Position numbers and translations under genes: made by a program. Shown one piece after another: positions 62,757-64,000 of a stretch of 64,000 nt of DNA; the first letter of the stretch is position 1; each line of letters opens with the position of its first letter. The notes beneath the pieces were generated by a model. The model saw only the letters and a list, made by a program, of their open reading frames with translations. It ran no database searches and was not told the DNA's origin. Origin of the DNA: Acridotheres tristis (lineage: Eukaryota; Chordata; Aves; Passeriformes; Sturnidae); assembly GCA_037013685.1 (NCBI GenBank), contig CM072886.1, positions 3,782,001 through 3,846,000 on the forward strand, in the 5' to 3' direction.

Positions 62757-63470
62757 TTCATAGAATTGTAGACTTGTTTAGGTTGGAAAAGACCTCTAGG
62801 ATCAGCAAGTCCAACCATAACCACAGCATTGCCAAGTCCACCACTAAAACCCTGTCCCCAAGTGTCACATCCACATGTCTTTTGACTCCACCATCTCCAC
62901 AGACAGCCTGTTGCAGTGTTGAACAGCCCTTTCTATGAAGAAATATTTCCTAATATCCAAACTTCCCTTGGTGCAACTCGAGGCAGCTTCCTTTTGTCCT
63001 ACTGCTTGTTCCCTGGGAGCAGAGCTCTACCCCCACCTGGCTGCATCCTCCTGTCAGGGAGTTGGGAAGAGCCACAGGGTCCCCCCTGAGCCTCCTTTTC
63101 TCCAGGCTGAGCCCCTTTCCCATCTCCCTCAGCCTCACCTGGGGCTCCAGAGCCTTCCCCAGCTCTGTTCCCTCCTCTGGACTCACTCCAGCCCCTCCAT
63201 GTCTGTATTGTCATGTGGGGCCCAAAAGTGACTGCAGGGTTTGAGGTGTGGCCTCAGCAGTGCTGAGTACAGGGGACAATCCCTGCCTTGGTCCTGCTGT
63301 CACACTATTGCTGAACCAGGCCAGGTGCCAGTGGCCTTCTTGCCCATCTGGCCACACTCAGGCTCACATTCAGCCACTGTCACAGCACCCCCAGCTCCCT
63401 TCTCACCAGGCATTTTTCCAGCCATTCTGTATGAATAGTAATATTTGATTGCAACTCATTCAGCTCAGAA
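62757..63470 (-). repeat. CR1 LINE 3' fragment, antisense, longest copy
   Basis: It begins CATAGAATTGTAGACTTGTT, then AGGTTGGAAAAGACCTCTAG, CCTGTCCCCAAGTGTCACAT, CTCCTTTTCTCCAGGCTGAG, CTCTGGACTCACTCCAGCCC, TGAGGTGTGGCCTCAGCAGT and GTGGCCTTCTTGCCCATCTG. About 700 bp of CR1 ORF2-end and 3' UTR-like sequence, inserted about 110 bp after exon 3. Confidence 0.95.
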
Positions 63471-63814
63471 ATAGCTTCTCATGTTTTGTCTATCAGTAGT
63501 AACACCTAACTGACTTTTGAAAGTCACTGCCTGGTTAACACAGAGCCAGTGAAACTTCCCTTTTCTCTCAGATTTCTTCTCTCAGACACTGGAGAAACAA
63601 CTTTTTTTTGAGAGAGTGAGTTTAAAAATTTTGTATCAGTAATGCTTTATTTGAAGTCATAATATTTTCCAGGATCCTTGTTTAAGTTACAGCTGAGACA
63701 AGGAATGGAATCAAGTTCTGGATGTTAACATAAAGGGCTGTTGCTAAATCCTGGGCCTGTCACTAGGGAAGACTTCATTTTCCTGGCACTGCAGTGAACA
63801 GGAATTGAAAACTG

Positions 63815-63872
63815 AAAAAAAAAAAAACAAAAAAAACCCAAAAACGAAACAAACCTTTTTTTTTTTTTCTTT
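63815..63872. repeat. Facing A-run and T-run
   Basis: An A13-C-A8 stretch (from 63815) is followed after about 25 bp of A/C-rich sequence by T13 (63856-63868). The two can pair as a simple hairpin. Confidence 0.85.
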
Positions 63873-64000
63873 TGAAAAAACCTCAACCTGGCTTCTCTGT
63901 TCTTGGCTTTATTTTGAGGACTGTAAAATGCCTGGAGATGATGTGGAAAAATCTGGCTAAACCTGTTTGCATTTTGCACAAGAGCTCAACAATGACCATA

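Larger units (their letters stand above)
62649..64000 (+). other. OXSR1 intron 3, 5' part
   Basis: Starts with GTGAGT and runs off the window. It is mostly a 700-bp antisense CR1, then unique sequence with an A/T-run pair. Confidence 0.85.

Overview
The window is vertebrate nuclear DNA, most probably from a bird. Genes are split into short exons with GT-AG introns, and the interspersed repeats are almost all 5'-truncated CR1 LINEs, the dominant avian/reptilian retroposon. There are no bacterial-type operons. Three protein-coding genes were recognised, all on the + strand and in tandem: the 3' half of a cryptochrome-DASH gene (2106-10074, six coding exons in view, N-terminal exons left of the window), a complete five-exon MYD88 (12200-21391, 300 codons), and the first three coding exons of OXSR1 (34118-62648, continuing past the right edge).

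Layout: 1-2105 is intron of the cryptochrome gene, with a CR1 tail and an LTR-like block. 2106-10074 holds six in-frame CRY-DASH exons ending in a normal stop. 10075-12199 is the short spacer and the MYD88 promoter. It carries an antisense CR1, a 34-unit CCCTT array, a degenerate 30-40 bp minisatellite and a GC-box core with an IRF-element-like site about 35 bp before the MYD88 ATG. 12200-21391 is MYD88, with its death domain in exon 1, a frame-neutral exon 2, and TIR domain in exons 3-5. 21392-33440 is about 12 kb without a recognisable gene (one antisense CR1, some candidate conserved non-coding stretches). 33440-34187 is a CpG-rich OXSR1 promoter with two oppositely oriented YY1-type motifs. 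The rest is OXSR1: intron 1 (18.9 kb), exon 2, intron 2 (9.4 kb), exon 3 and part of intron 3, with further CR1 copies and poly-T tracts.

The MYD88-OXSR1 order matches what I recall of the human 3p22 locus, so this is a conserved block. The cryptochrome upstream of MYD88 is the notable part, because placental mammals lack CRY-DASH. The genes do not form one pathway: MYD88 is the Toll/IL-1 receptor adaptor, OXSR1 is the WNK-activated kinase of cation-chloride cotransport, and CRY-DASH is a flavoprotein of the photolyase family. I found no convincing RNA gene, CRISPR array or wholly new system. The best leads are the apparently intact avian CRY-DASH and the repeat-built MYD88 promoter.
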